Source: Clostridium tyrobutyricum DSM 2637 = ATCC 25755 = JCM 11008 (lineage in GTDB: Bacteria > Bacillota > Clostridia > Clostridiales > Clostridiaceae). From it: a stretch of DNA of 64,000 bases. The translations under genes and the position numbers were made by a program. The notes beneath the pieces are model-generated. The model ran no database searches and had not been told where the DNA came from. It saw only the letters and a list, made by a program, of their open reading frames with translations. The stretch lies in the NCBI RefSeq assembly GCF_000359585.1, contig NZ_APMH01000018.1:1-64000 (forward strand). The letters are read 5' to 3'. Positions 18,981-26,559 of this stretch are shown one piece after another. Numbering within the stretch: the stretch's first letter is position 1; each line of letters starts with the position of its first letter.

Positions 18981-20336
18981 TTACTTAAGTCTTGCTTCCA
19001 ATTCAGCTTTTTTATCCTCATAACCTGGTTTACCAAGAAGTGCAAACATATTCTTTTTATAAGCTTCAACTCCTGGTTGATCAAATGGATTTATTCCCAT
19101 TAGATATCCACTTATTGCACAAGCTTTTTCAAAGAAATATACTGTATATCCAAAATAATATGCAGTTAATTCAGGTATGCTCAAAACTATAGCTGGAACA
19201 TTTCCATCACTATGGGCAAGAACTGTTCCCCTAAGAGCCTGATGATTTACAAAATCCATTGACTTTCCAGCTATAAAATTCAATCCGTCAAGATTTTCTT
19301 TATCTTTATCTATAAATACTTCTTTTCTAGGTTTCTCAACATTTATGAATGTTTCAAACAAAGTTCTCTGACCCTGTTGTATATATTGTCCCATTGAATG
19401 AAGATCTGTTGAGAAATCTCCTGCTGCAGGAAATAATCCCTTATTGTCTTTGCCTTCACTTTCACCATATAGTTGCTTCCACCATTCTCCAAAATAATGA
19501 AGGCATGGTTCAAAGTTTGTTATCATTTCTATGTCTTTGCCTTTTCTATACAGAGCATTTCTTGCAGCTGCATATTTATAGGCATCATTTTTATTTAAGT
19601 CATCACTACTATATGCTTCCCTAGCATCAGCTGCACCATTTATCATCTCATCTATATCAATTCCTGCAGCCGCTATAGGTAAGAGTCCTACAGGTGTCAA
19701 AACAGAATATCTTCCACCTACATCATCAGGAATTATGAATGTCTCATATCCCTCAGTATTAGCCAGAGACTTTAATGCACCCTTTGCCTTATCTGTAGTA
19801 GCATATATTCTCTTCTTTGCACCTTCTTTTCCATATTTCTTTTCAAGCAATTCTCTAAAAATCCTAAAGGCAATAGCTGGTTCAGTAGTAGTTCCTGATT
19901 TTGATATAACATTAATAGATATATCTTTGCCATCTACAGCTTCCAGTAAGTCTGCCATATATGTAGAACTTATATTATTTCCAACATAGAATATGTCAGG
20001 ATTTTTCTTTTTGTCTTTTGAAAGATTTGCATAAAATGTATGGTTTAGCATCTCTATAGCAGCCCTGGCACCTAAATACGAGCCACCAATACCTATAACT
20101 ATAAGTGCATCAGAGTCAGATCTTATTTTTTCTGCCGCCTTTTTTATTCTATTAAATTCATCTTTGTCATAATCAACAGGCAGATTAACCCATCCTAAAA
20201 AGTCATTTCCTGCTCCTGTTTTTTCATTTACCATCTTATCGGCAGTTGAAACAAAATTCTGTAATTTTTCAATTTCACTTTCCTGTAAATAAGGTTTAGT
20301 CTTGCTTAAATCCAATGTTAAACTTTTTTTTGTCAT
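18981..20336 (-). CDS. pgi: Glucose-6-phosphate isomerase
   Basis: Interconverts glucose 6-phosphate and fructose 6-phosphate in glycolysis and gluconeogenesis. 451 residues, the short firmicute form. Seen: the [11 protein letters not shown] sugar-phosphate loop (near residue 81), [10 protein letters not shown] (near 145), [14 protein letters not shown] and [11 protein letters not shown]. The catalytic base is in the RTLFETF region and a lysine near the C-terminus. Monocistronic, with a likely promoter at 20377-20405 and a hairpin after it. Confidence 0.98.
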   Translation of the reverse strand: MTKKSLTLDLSKTKPYLQESEIEKLQNFVSTADKMVNEKTGAGNDFLGWVNLPVDYDKDEFNRIKKAAEKIRSDSDALIVIGIGGSYLGARAAIEMLNHTFYANLSKDKKKNPDIFYVGNNISSTYMADLLEAVDGKDISINVISKSGTTTEPAIAFRIFRELLEKKYGKEGAKKRIYATTDKAKGALKSLANTEGYETFIIPDDVGGRYSVLTPVGLLPIAAAGIDIDEMINGAADAREAYSSDDLNKNDAYKYAAARNALYRKGKDIEMITNFEPCLHYFGEWWKQLYGESEGKDNKGLFPAAGDFSTDLHSMGQYIQQGQRTLFETFINVEKPRKEVFIDKDKENLDGLNFIAGKSMDFVNHQALRGTVLAHSDGNVPAIVLSIPELTAYYFGYTVYFFEKACAISGYLMGINPFDQPGVEAYKKNMFALLGKPGYEDKKAELEARLK

Positions 20337-20376
20337 GCTCTTACCTCCATATTATATATAATTAGCTCCACTTGAA

Positions 20377-20405
20377 ATTTTAGACTATTTTATTATATAA
20401 ATCAA
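20377..20405 (-). promoter_or_regulatory. Probable pgi promoter
   Basis: TTGATT (20400-20405), 17-nt spacer, TAAAAT (20377-20382) on the minus strand, 41 nt upstream of the pgi ATG. Confidence 0.5.
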
Positions 20406-20487
20406 CTATTATATTTACCTTATTTTAACATTTAGTCTTGTTAAATTATATTTAAGTATATTCTATATTTCTATTAAAATACATCAT

Positions 20488-20528
20488 AATAAATTCTAGA
20501 AAAGCTTGTAGCCAATCTAGAATTTATT
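20488..20528. terminator. 13-bp hairpin after the holin-like gene
   Basis: Perfect arms AATAAATTCTAGA and TCTAGAATTTATT with a 15-nt loop, 8 nt after the stop of the holin-like gene. It has weak U-runs on both sides; probably the terminator of that gene. Confidence 0.6.
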
Positions 20529-20535
20529 TATTTTA

Positions 20536-20934
20536 TTAATTATCAGAAATTTGTTTGTTTTCTTCAACAAGTTCTTTCTTTCTATATTGATTCACTTCAA
20601 GTACAGCACCCTTTATAATATTAAAAATTTCATCATCTGTAAGACTTGTTTTATCTTTAATTATTTCCAGTACTTTTGAATGTTTCATAGTGCCCTGCCA
20701 ATGAGATTCCCTGCCAAGTTGTTCTACTGCTTTAACTGCATCACAAACTATTTGTTTATCCTTGTTGTACTCTTCTATTTTCATAGATTGCTGCAATGCC
20801 TCCTGCTTCTTTTTTATGAAATTTTCCTCAGAATCTAGATAAGCTTTAAACTGCCTTCTTGCGATTTCTAGAACAGCTCCTATAAATGCAGCTATTATAG
20901 GTATAATAATCTGACTTATAACTAGTTCCCTCAT
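20536..20934 (-). CDS. LLH-type phage holin-like protein
   Basis: 132 residues with one N-terminal membrane helix (ISQIIIPIIAAFIGAVLEIA, about residues 4-23), followed by a charged helical region (residues 24-70) and a small C-terminal domain with DDEIFNIIKGAVLEVN. The order fits the LL-H family of phage holins, which permeabilise the membrane for endolysin release. No endolysin, tail or capsid gene is near, so it is an orphan and may serve another role. GGAGG precedes the ATG at 20934 and decides it over 20949. Assignment from overall architecture only. Confidence 0.6.
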   Translation of the reverse strand: MRELVISQIIIPIIAAFIGAVLEIARRQFKAYLDSEENFIKKKQEALQQSMKIEEYNKDKQIVCDAVKAVEQLGRESHWQGTMKHSKVLEIIKDKTSLTDDEIFNIIKGAVLEVNQYRKKELVEENKQISDN

Positions 20935-21132
20935 ACTACATACCTCCAAAAATTTATTAAAATTATGCTTTAATATATAATAGTGAGTTCTGTTTAAAAA
21001 TGTTTATTCTAAAAATGTTTAAATTTATGGAAATATGTCTATACTAATAATGTATCCCCCCCATGGAGATATTTCATTGAAGAAGGTTACTATTTTATAA
21101 CCTATTATCTTCTTCCAAGTTTATAAGTTAAA

Positions 21133-21183
21133 ATTGGTAAAGAGGTCATTAAGATATAGTATCTTAATGACCTCTTTACCAAT
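21133..21183. repeat. Hairpin with perfect 24-bp arms
   Basis: Arms 21133-21156 and 21160-21183 are fully complementary around the triplet TAG. On the minus strand TTTTAACTT follows, so it can act as a second terminator behind the operon terminator; its length exceeds what termination needs. Confidence 0.85.
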
Positions 21184-21210
21184 AATATAAAGTGTATTGT
21201 AAAAAATATA

Positions 21211-21268
21211 TAAAAAAATTCAAAAACAGATGTTCAAGAAGTAATCTTCCCAAGCATCTGTTTTTGAA
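21211..21268 (-). terminator. Terminator of the etfBA-glcD-acd operon
   Basis: Perfect 14-bp stem TTCAAAAACAGATG/CATCTGTTTTTGAA with a 22-nt loop, then TTTTTTTATAT on the minus strand, shortly after the acd stop. Confidence 0.9.
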
Positions 21269-21285
21269 TTAATTTTGCTTATCTA

Positions 21286-22425
21286 TTATTTAAGCATCCA
21301 TCCGGAAAGTACCATCATTTGAACTTCTGATGTTCCTTCATAAATTTCTGTTATCTTTGCATCACGCATCATTCTTTCAATTGGATAATCACTTGTATAT
21401 CCATATCCACCAAATAATTGTAAACAACGGCTTGTTACGTCACTTGCATTTCTAGCAGCAAATAATTTTGCCATAGCAGCATACTGTGTAAATCTCTTAT
21501 AATTATCTTCTGCATATGCAGCTTGATATACCAAAAGCTTTGCAGCTTCTGTATTAGCACGCATTTTAGCAAGTTCAAATTGTGTATTTTGGAATTTTGC
21601 AATAGGACGTCCAAATTGAATACGTTCCTTAACATATTTTACAGTTTCGTCTATTGCTCCCTCTGCAATACCAAGAGCTTGTGCAGCTATACCAACACGT
21701 CCTCCGTCAAGAGTTGCCATTGCAATATTAAAGCCTCTACCTTCTTCTCCCAAAAGATTTTCCTTTGGAACTATGCAATTATCAAAGAATAATTCACATG
21801 TAGAAGATGCACGGATTCCCATCTTTAATTCATGACTTCCAACAGAAAATCCTGGAAAATCTTTTTCAACGATGAATGCTGAAATTCCCTTTGTTCCCTT
21901 ACTCTTATCTGTCATAGCAAAAATAATATATACATCTGCATATCCTGCATTAGTAATAAATATTTTGCTTCCGTTTAATACATAATGGTCTCCTTCTAAT
22001 ACAGCTGTTGTCTTTTGCATAGAAGCATCGGTTCCAGCAACTGGTTCTGTCAATCCAAAGGCACCTAATTTTTCACCTGAAGCAAGTGATTTTACATATT
22101 TTTCTTTTTGTGCATCTGTACCAAATTTGTAAATTGGTGTTGTACCAAGACTTGTATGTGCTGAAACAATAACACCTGTTGTTGCACAACATTTAGATAA
22201 TTCTTCTACGCATTGTACATAGCTTAATGTGTCCATGCCAGCTCCACCATATTCTTCAGGGAATGGAATTCCAAGCAAGCCCATTTCAGCCATTTTCGCT
22301 ACATTTTCCTTTGGAAAACGCATAGTTTCATCAATTTCTTTTGCAATTGGTTTTACCTCATTTTGTGCAAAATCACGGTACATTTCCTGTAATTGTTGAT
22401 GATTTTCATCTTGTTTAAAATCCAT
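21286..22425 (-). CDS. Acyl-CoA dehydrogenase (Etf-linked), second copy
   Basis: 379-residue FAD enzyme that oxidises an acyl-CoA or, in fermenters, reduces an enoyl-CoA with electrons from Etf. FAD/substrate blocks: GAFGLTEPVAGTDAS, KIFITNAG, GGRVGIAAQALGIA, QLFGGYGY; the catalytic glutamate is in IYEGTSE near the C-terminus. Same length as the bcd at 41524 and visibly similar throughout, but arginines that bcd encodes as AGA are here CGT. Last gene of etfB-etfA-glcD-acd, 59 nt after glcD. Chain-length preference cannot be read; butyryl-, propionyl- or another acyl-CoA are all possible. Confidence 0.92.
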   Translation of the reverse strand: MDFKQDENHQQLQEMYRDFAQNEVKPIAKEIDETMRFPKENVAKMAEMGLLGIPFPEEYGGAGMDTLSYVQCVEELSKCCATTGVIVSAHTSLGTTPIYKFGTDAQKEKYVKSLASGEKLGAFGLTEPVAGTDASMQKTTAVLEGDHYVLNGSKIFITNAGYADVYIIFAMTDKSKGTKGISAFIVEKDFPGFSVGSHELKMGIRASSTCELFFDNCIVPKENLLGEEGRGFNIAMATLDGGRVGIAAQALGIAEGAIDETVKYVKERIQFGRPIAKFQNTQFELAKMRANTEAAKLLVYQAAYAEDNYKRFTQYAAMAKLFAARNASDVTSRCLQLFGGYGYTSDYPIERMMRDAKITEIYEGTSEVQMMVLSGWMLK

Positions 22426-22484
22426 ATCAATCTCCTACCCTTCTAATTTATATAGTTACATTTTATTTATATAATAGCGTTTTA

Positions 22485-23918
22485 CTAGTTGGTGCCATCT
22501 AATGTGTAGCACACTTTACCCGGATTCATAATAGAATTCGGATCAAACGCTTTTTTAATACCCTTCATCAAGTCCATATTTAGTTCTCCAACACTTTCAG
22601 CTAAATATCTCATCTTTCCACTACCAATTCCATGTTCTCCTGAAACAAGGCCACCACACTTTGTTGCCTCCTCGTAAATAATGTCGAAGAATTTAGCAAC
22701 TCTTGCTTTAAATTCTGCTTCTTCAAGATCATTACTACATTGATATATGTGAAGATTTCCATCTCCTGCATGTCCAAAACTCTTAATAGTTAATCCACAC
22801 TCTTCACCAGATTTATTTACAAAAGCAAGATAAGAAGCAATTTTATTTACTGGAACTACAACATCACATTCATCTAATAATTTTGTTTCTGCCATAATTG
22901 CTTCTAAGAAACTAGAACGTGCAGCCCATGCATCTTTTATCTTTGCAGGTGTATCAGCCACAAGAACATCAATTGCTCCTGCATCCAATACTACTTCACT
23001 TGCTTGTTCAATAAGATTGTTTAATTCCTCTTCATCACTTGCATCTAAGGTAACAAGTAAATAAGCATTTGCAGTTACTCCATCAATTTCTTGTGGAAAT
23101 GCACTCTTGCCAATATATCTTTCACTAGCTAAAACAATTTCTCTTTCCATAAATTCCAATGCTTGTGGATTCAAGTGTGCCATTTTAAATTTAGGGACAG
23201 CAGAAATACAATCATCTAAATTTTCAAAAGGAATAATTAAGCTTGCAACTACCTTTGGTGCTGGCATAACCTTCAAAGTAAGTTCTGTAATAATTCCAAG
23301 GGTACCTTCTGAACCGATCATTAAATTCAAAAGGCTGTAACCTGAACTTGTTTTTGATACTGTAGCTCCAAAGTGAGTAATTTCTCCTGTTGGAAGAACA
23401 ACTGTCATTGCACGTACATAATCACGTGTTGCACCGTACTTAACAGCCCTCATTCCACCAGCATTTGTTGAAACATTTCCTCCTAAACAAGCAAACTTTT
23501 CACCAGGATCTGGAGCATATAACAATCCTTGTTTTGTACAATCCTCCGCAAGATCATTTAATAAAACACCTGCTTGAACATGAACAACAAAATTTTCTAA
23601 ATCATAGGAAAGAATTTTATTCATCTTTGTAATATCAATTAAAACACCACCTAAAAGTGGAACTGCTCCACCTGCAAGACCTGTTCCTGCTCCTCTTGGA
23701 GTTACTGGTATTTTATTTTCATTGCATATTTTTACTACTGCAGCAACTTCCTCTGTAGAGTGTGCCACAAGTACAACCTGCGGAGCTTTTTTCCCATAAA
23801 TAGGCATTTCGTCATGAGAATAATCTTCATTGATATCGTCACCTGTTAAAATATGTCCTGGAGCTGCCTTCTGCAATTTTGATATTAATTCTTCTGTCAA
23901 TTGATTATATTCTGCCAT
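22485..23918 (-). CDS. FAD-linked 2-hydroxyacid (D-lactate-type) dehydrogenase
   Basis: 477 residues of the GlcD / D-lactate dehydrogenase (LctD) family. N-terminal FAD_binding_4 domain with TPRGAGTGLAGGA (near residue 75), PDPGEKFACLGGNVSTNAGG (near 140) and IGSEGTLGI. C-terminal oxidase domain with the metal-binding FGHAGDGNLH and SGEHGIG. It oxidises a 2-hydroxyacid such as lactate or glycolate. Directly behind etfB-etfA, as in the Acetobacterium woodii lactate dehydrogenase/Etf complex, which drives lactate oxidation with NAD+ by electron confurcation. AAAGGA decides the ATG at 23918 over 23927. GC-ending codons (GCG, CCG, GTG, AAC) stand out. Confidence 0.9.
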   Translation of the reverse strand: MAEYNQLTEELISKLQKAAPGHILTGDDINEDYSHDEMPIYGKKAPQVVLVAHSTEEVAAVVKICNENKIPVTPRGAGTGLAGGAVPLLGGVLIDITKMNKILSYDLENFVVHVQAGVLLNDLAEDCTKQGLLYAPDPGEKFACLGGNVSTNAGGMRAVKYGATRDYVRAMTVVLPTGEITHFGATVSKTSSGYSLLNLMIGSEGTLGIITELTLKVMPAPKVVASLIIPFENLDDCISAVPKFKMAHLNPQALEFMEREIVLASERYIGKSAFPQEIDGVTANAYLLVTLDASDEEELNNLIEQASEVVLDAGAIDVLVADTPAKIKDAWAARSSFLEAIMAETKLLDECDVVVPVNKIASYLAFVNKSGEECGLTIKSFGHAGDGNLHIYQCSNDLEEAEFKARVAKFFDIIYEEATKCGGLVSGEHGIGSGKMRYLAESVGELNMDLMKGIKKAFDPNSIMNPGKVCYTLDGTN

Positions 23919-24020
23919 AATAATCATTCCTTTCTACTTTTTTTATTAATATAATGTTCTAATTAATAAAACATTATAAGTAATCCTGTTTTAATTCTAA
24001 ACTAAGGAATTGAAAAATCT

Positions 24021-24959
24021 TTACTTGGCTTTTGCTTTCTTCATTTCTTCAATCATAACTGGAAGAATGTCAACTGCATTTCCAACAATACTTATATCGG
24101 AAATTTCAAAAATAGGAGCTTCTTCATCTTTGTTAATTGCCACAATATAATTAGATCCTGACATTCCAGATGTATGTTGTGTTGCTCCAGAAAGGCCACA
24201 TGCAATGTAAAGTTTTGGTGCTACAACCTTTCCTGATTGTCCAACTTGGTGTGCACGAGAAATCCATCCATCCTCAATTACTGGTCTTGTTGCACCTACT
24301 ACGCCACCAAGTACATTTGCTAATTCTTCAACAAGTTTGAAATTTTCTGCACTTCCCATTCCACGTCCACCAGAAACAATAACTTGTGCTTCTTCCAAAT
24401 TAACAGATTCAGAAAGTTCTTTTACTGTATCAACAATTTTTGCCTTAACAGCATCGTCTGGAATCTCTATTTTTTTCTCTGTTACACCTACATTAGAATC
24501 AGCCTCTGGCTTTGGAAAACTTCCATTTCTAAGTGTAACTACGGATGCACCTTCTACTTCAATATGTTCTAAAATTGTGCCACCATAAGCAGGTCTAGTA
24601 TATATAACTTTATCATTAGCTTTGCTTATCCCTGTTACATCACTTACACATCCTAAATCTATACGTGCTGCAATACGTGGTGCAATATCTTTAGCCAATG
24701 CTGTATTAGCTAATAGAACAATATCTGGATTTTGTTCCTTAACAGTTTCTGATAATACTTCTGTCAAAGTATCGCAATCTGTAGCATTATCTGTAAAAAT
24801 AACTGGGACTCCCAAAGCAGATACTGTATCTGCAGCAGCTCTGTTACCTACTACAAGAGCTGTTCCTTCTGCATCCAATGCCTTTACTGCACTAATTAAT
24901 TCAAGGCTTCCGCCTAATACTTTTTTTTCATCTGTTTCAATAAACAATAATGCTTTCAT
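24021..24959 (-). CDS. etfA: Electron transfer flavoprotein alpha subunit, second copy
   Basis: 312 residues. N-terminal EtfA domain, then the FAD-binding C-terminal domain with SGGRGMGS (near 196), GATRPVIEDGW, HQVGQSGK and YIACGLSGATQH. It pairs with EtfB and passes electrons to the acyl-CoA dehydrogenase or from the hydroxyacid dehydrogenase. Unlike the alpha subunit of the A. woodii lactate complex as I remember it, there is no N-terminal ferredoxin-like cysteine domain. Starts 20 nt after etfB. Confidence 0.96.
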   Translation of the reverse strand: MKALLFIETDEKKVLGGSLELISAVKALDAEGTALVVGNRAAADTVSALGVPVIFTDNATDCDTLTEVLSETVKEQNPDIVLLANTALAKDIAPRIAARIDLGCVSDVTGISKANDKVIYTRPAYGGTILEHIEVEGASVVTLRNGSFPKPEADSNVGVTEKKIEIPDDAVKAKIVDTVKELSESVNLEEAQVIVSGGRGMGSAENFKLVEELANVLGGVVGATRPVIEDGWISRAHQVGQSGKVVAPKLYIACGLSGATQHTSGMSGSNYIVAINKDEEAPIFEISDISIVGNAVDILPVMIEEMKKAKAK

Positions 24960-24979
24960 AATTTTATTTTCCTCCTTAA

Positions 24980-25765
24980 TTAGATTGCCTTATCTTTTTT
25001 CATTTGTTCCATAGCAGCACTTACTGCCAATGCAGCATCTTTCTCTTGAATTTTGATACCAGCCTCTTTCTTAGGAGGTGCAACATATTCAATGCAACGT
25101 ACTTTTGCTTGTTTTACCTCTCCAATTTCTGATGCTGAATAAGTTGGAATAACTGCCCTACGGCTTTTCATCTTATTTTTAATAGTAGGATAACGAGGAT
25201 CATAATCTGGTTTACTTACTGTTACTACAGCAGGAGTGTCTAAAGAAACTACATTATATCCTTCTTCAATTTCTTGATTAACCGCAATGCCATTATCTTT
25301 CAAATCGATTTCAATCGCACTGCTAACAAAGCCTGTTCCCAATTTTTCAGCAAGCATTGGTCCTACCTGACCAGTAATTTCATCTGTAGATTCCTTTCCA
25401 CAAAGAATTAAATCAAATTTTTCACCTTTGTCTTTTTCAATCTTATGAATGGCATCTGCCAATACACCGGCTGCACTAATAGCATCTAAGTTTGCATATG
25501 AATCATCTTTTACAAAAAATGCTTCTTTAGCTCCTACAGCAAGACAATTTTTTAATGTATTTAGAGAATCATCTGCTCCAACAGTTAATACACTGACATT
25601 TCCTCCATGAGCTTCCATAAAACGAACTGCTAATTCTAATGCATATGTATCAAATGCATTTGCTACCAAACTGACTCCATTCAAATTAGGTTTTTTCGTT
25701 TTATTATCCAAATGAATTTCAACAGAATCATCTGGAACCTGTTTTACACATAACAGAATCTTCAT
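24980..25765 (-). CDS. etfB: Electron transfer flavoprotein beta subunit, second copy
   Basis: 261 residues. MKILLCVKQVPD start, and the nucleotide-binding loop GKESTDEITGQVGP (near residue 123), where the paralogue at 40729 has GRQAIDGDTAQVGP. In bifurcating Etf this loop holds the second flavin (or AMP in ordinary Etf), so the change may matter. First gene of the operon; AAGGAGAGG lies before the ATG. About 355 nt separate it from the likely promoter. Confidence 0.96.
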   Translation of the reverse strand: MKILLCVKQVPDDSVEIHLDNKTKKPNLNGVSLVANAFDTYALELAVRFMEAHGGNVSVLTVGADDSLNTLKNCLAVGAKEAFFVKDDSYANLDAISAAGVLADAIHKIEKDKGEKFDLILCGKESTDEITGQVGPMLAEKLGTGFVSSAIEIDLKDNGIAVNQEIEEGYNVVSLDTPAVVTVSKPDYDPRYPTIKNKMKSRRAVIPTYSASEIGEVKQAKVRCIEYVAPPKKEAGIKIQEKDAALAVSAAMEQMKKDKAI

Positions 25766-26127
25766 ATTTACCTCTCCTTTACACTTTTATATTATTAAAC
25801 TGTTTTTTTGGATAGAACCATTGTGTGTCTAAATTTTTGTAACTGTTCAGTCATTGCAAAAATCAATTTTTTGTTCTAATAAGCAATATAGCCATCCTTT
25901 TGATTGTTAAAAAACGATCAAAAAATTTTTAGACTTTTCGTTATATTGAATATATATATAACATTTTTATTTTTATACAGACATGGCTCTATAAGTCCAT
26001 ATAACAGCCATTTTCAAGAAATCAATGTCTAAATAGCTACAAATTTTTACAGAATATCATTTTATAACTATTGTTTTGATTAATTTCTACAAAAATATTA
26101 TTTGATGGTATTACCACCTTAGTTAAA
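25766..26127 (-). other. Long 5' leader of the etfB operon
   Basis: No gene. If transcription starts just after the -10 at 26128, the leader is about 355 nt. It holds inverted pairs: TTTTGAT/ATCAAAA (25898-25923) and ATGGCT/AGCCAT (about 25984-26011). AAAATTTAGACACA (25830s) and a similar TTTAGACATTGAT (26020s) recur. I recognise no known riboswitch or T-box. Confidence 0.55.
26106..26116. promoter_or_regulatory. FadR/LldR-type (GntR family) operator
   Basis: TGGTATTACCA, a perfect palindrome fitting the FadR-subfamily consensus TnGTnnnACnA. It lies 11 nt downstream of the -10 box, over the expected start of transcription, a repressor position. LldR-type regulators of lactate operons belong to this subfamily. 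The regulator gene is not in the window. Confidence 0.6.
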
Positions 26128-26156
26128 ATCTTATCACAATATATAAAATGCTTCAA
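26128..26156 (-). promoter_or_regulatory. Promoter of etfB-etfA-glcD-acd
   Basis: TTGAAG (26151-26156), 17-nt spacer, TAAGAT (26128-26133) on the minus strand. The GntR-type operator lies just downstream, and a 16-bp palindrome (AAGTATTTAAATACTT, 26167-26182) lies 10 bp upstream. Confidence 0.55.
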
Positions 26157-26248
26157 GTATTTCTTTAAGTATTTAAATACTTTTTTTAGTGACATATCTT
26201 AAAAATTTTTTATATATAATATAACTAAAGTTAATAATGCTTAATCTT

Positions 26249-26259
26249 AGGTAATACCA
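26249..26259. promoter_or_regulatory. Second FadR/LldR-like half-matching operator
   Basis: AGGTAATACCA keeps six of the seven fixed bases of TnGTnnnACnA. It lies 143 bp (centre to centre) upstream of the site at 26106, so the two could be bridged by a DNA loop. Confidence 0.4.
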
Positions 26260-26361
26260 TTGAAAATTTTGACTTAAAATAAGTTTTATAAAATGTCATT
26301 AGCCATGAGCATAATTTAAAAATTAAATAGAAAAAAAGTAACTATTAAATGAAAAGATTTT

Positions 26362-26422
26362 ATAAAAAAATAGAGTAAAGCAAATTCACATGCATTTCTA
26401 ATCATTGAATTCAGCTTTACTC
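26362..26422 (-). terminator. Terminator downstream of guaA
   Basis: Stem GAGTAAAGC/GCTTTACTC (26373-26381 with 26414-26422), continued imperfectly by GAATTC/GAATTT, followed on the minus strand by TATTTTTTTATAAAA. The 137 bp between it and the guaA stop hold no gene I can see. Confidence 0.8.
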
Positions 26423-26559
26423 CATTACTAATTTTAGAAAGACTTAGCGCATGAAAAGACATAAATAACTCTTAATGCCTTCTCACATTTATATTATTAA
26501 GTTTTCGATTTTGATGTTTACAAATCATATTATATCAACATTTATATGAATTTTTACTT

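Larger units (their letters stand above)
20935..21285. other. 351-bp gap holding three stacked inverted repeats
   Basis: No gene. From left: two copies of AAAATGTTTA near 20996-21018; an inverted pair GAAGAAG/CTTCTTC (21079-21115) enclosing GGTTA/TAACC; the 24-bp-arm hairpin at 21133-21183; the terminator at 21211-21268. A C-run (CCCCCCC) lies near 21056. Confidence 0.7.

Noticed and set aside
20536-21285. Prophage remnant
   Set aside because: A holin-like gene and hairpins only; no integrase, capsid, tail or lysin gene.
25881-25960. Possible sigma-54 promoter (TGGC...TGC) in the etfB leader
   Set aside because: The GG and GC elements are 7 nt apart instead of 10, so it does not fit.
26423-26559. 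Second riboswitch or T-box near guaA
   Set aside because: No purine aptamer core and no T-box sequence seen; guaA probably relies on the guaB promoter or an unseen one.
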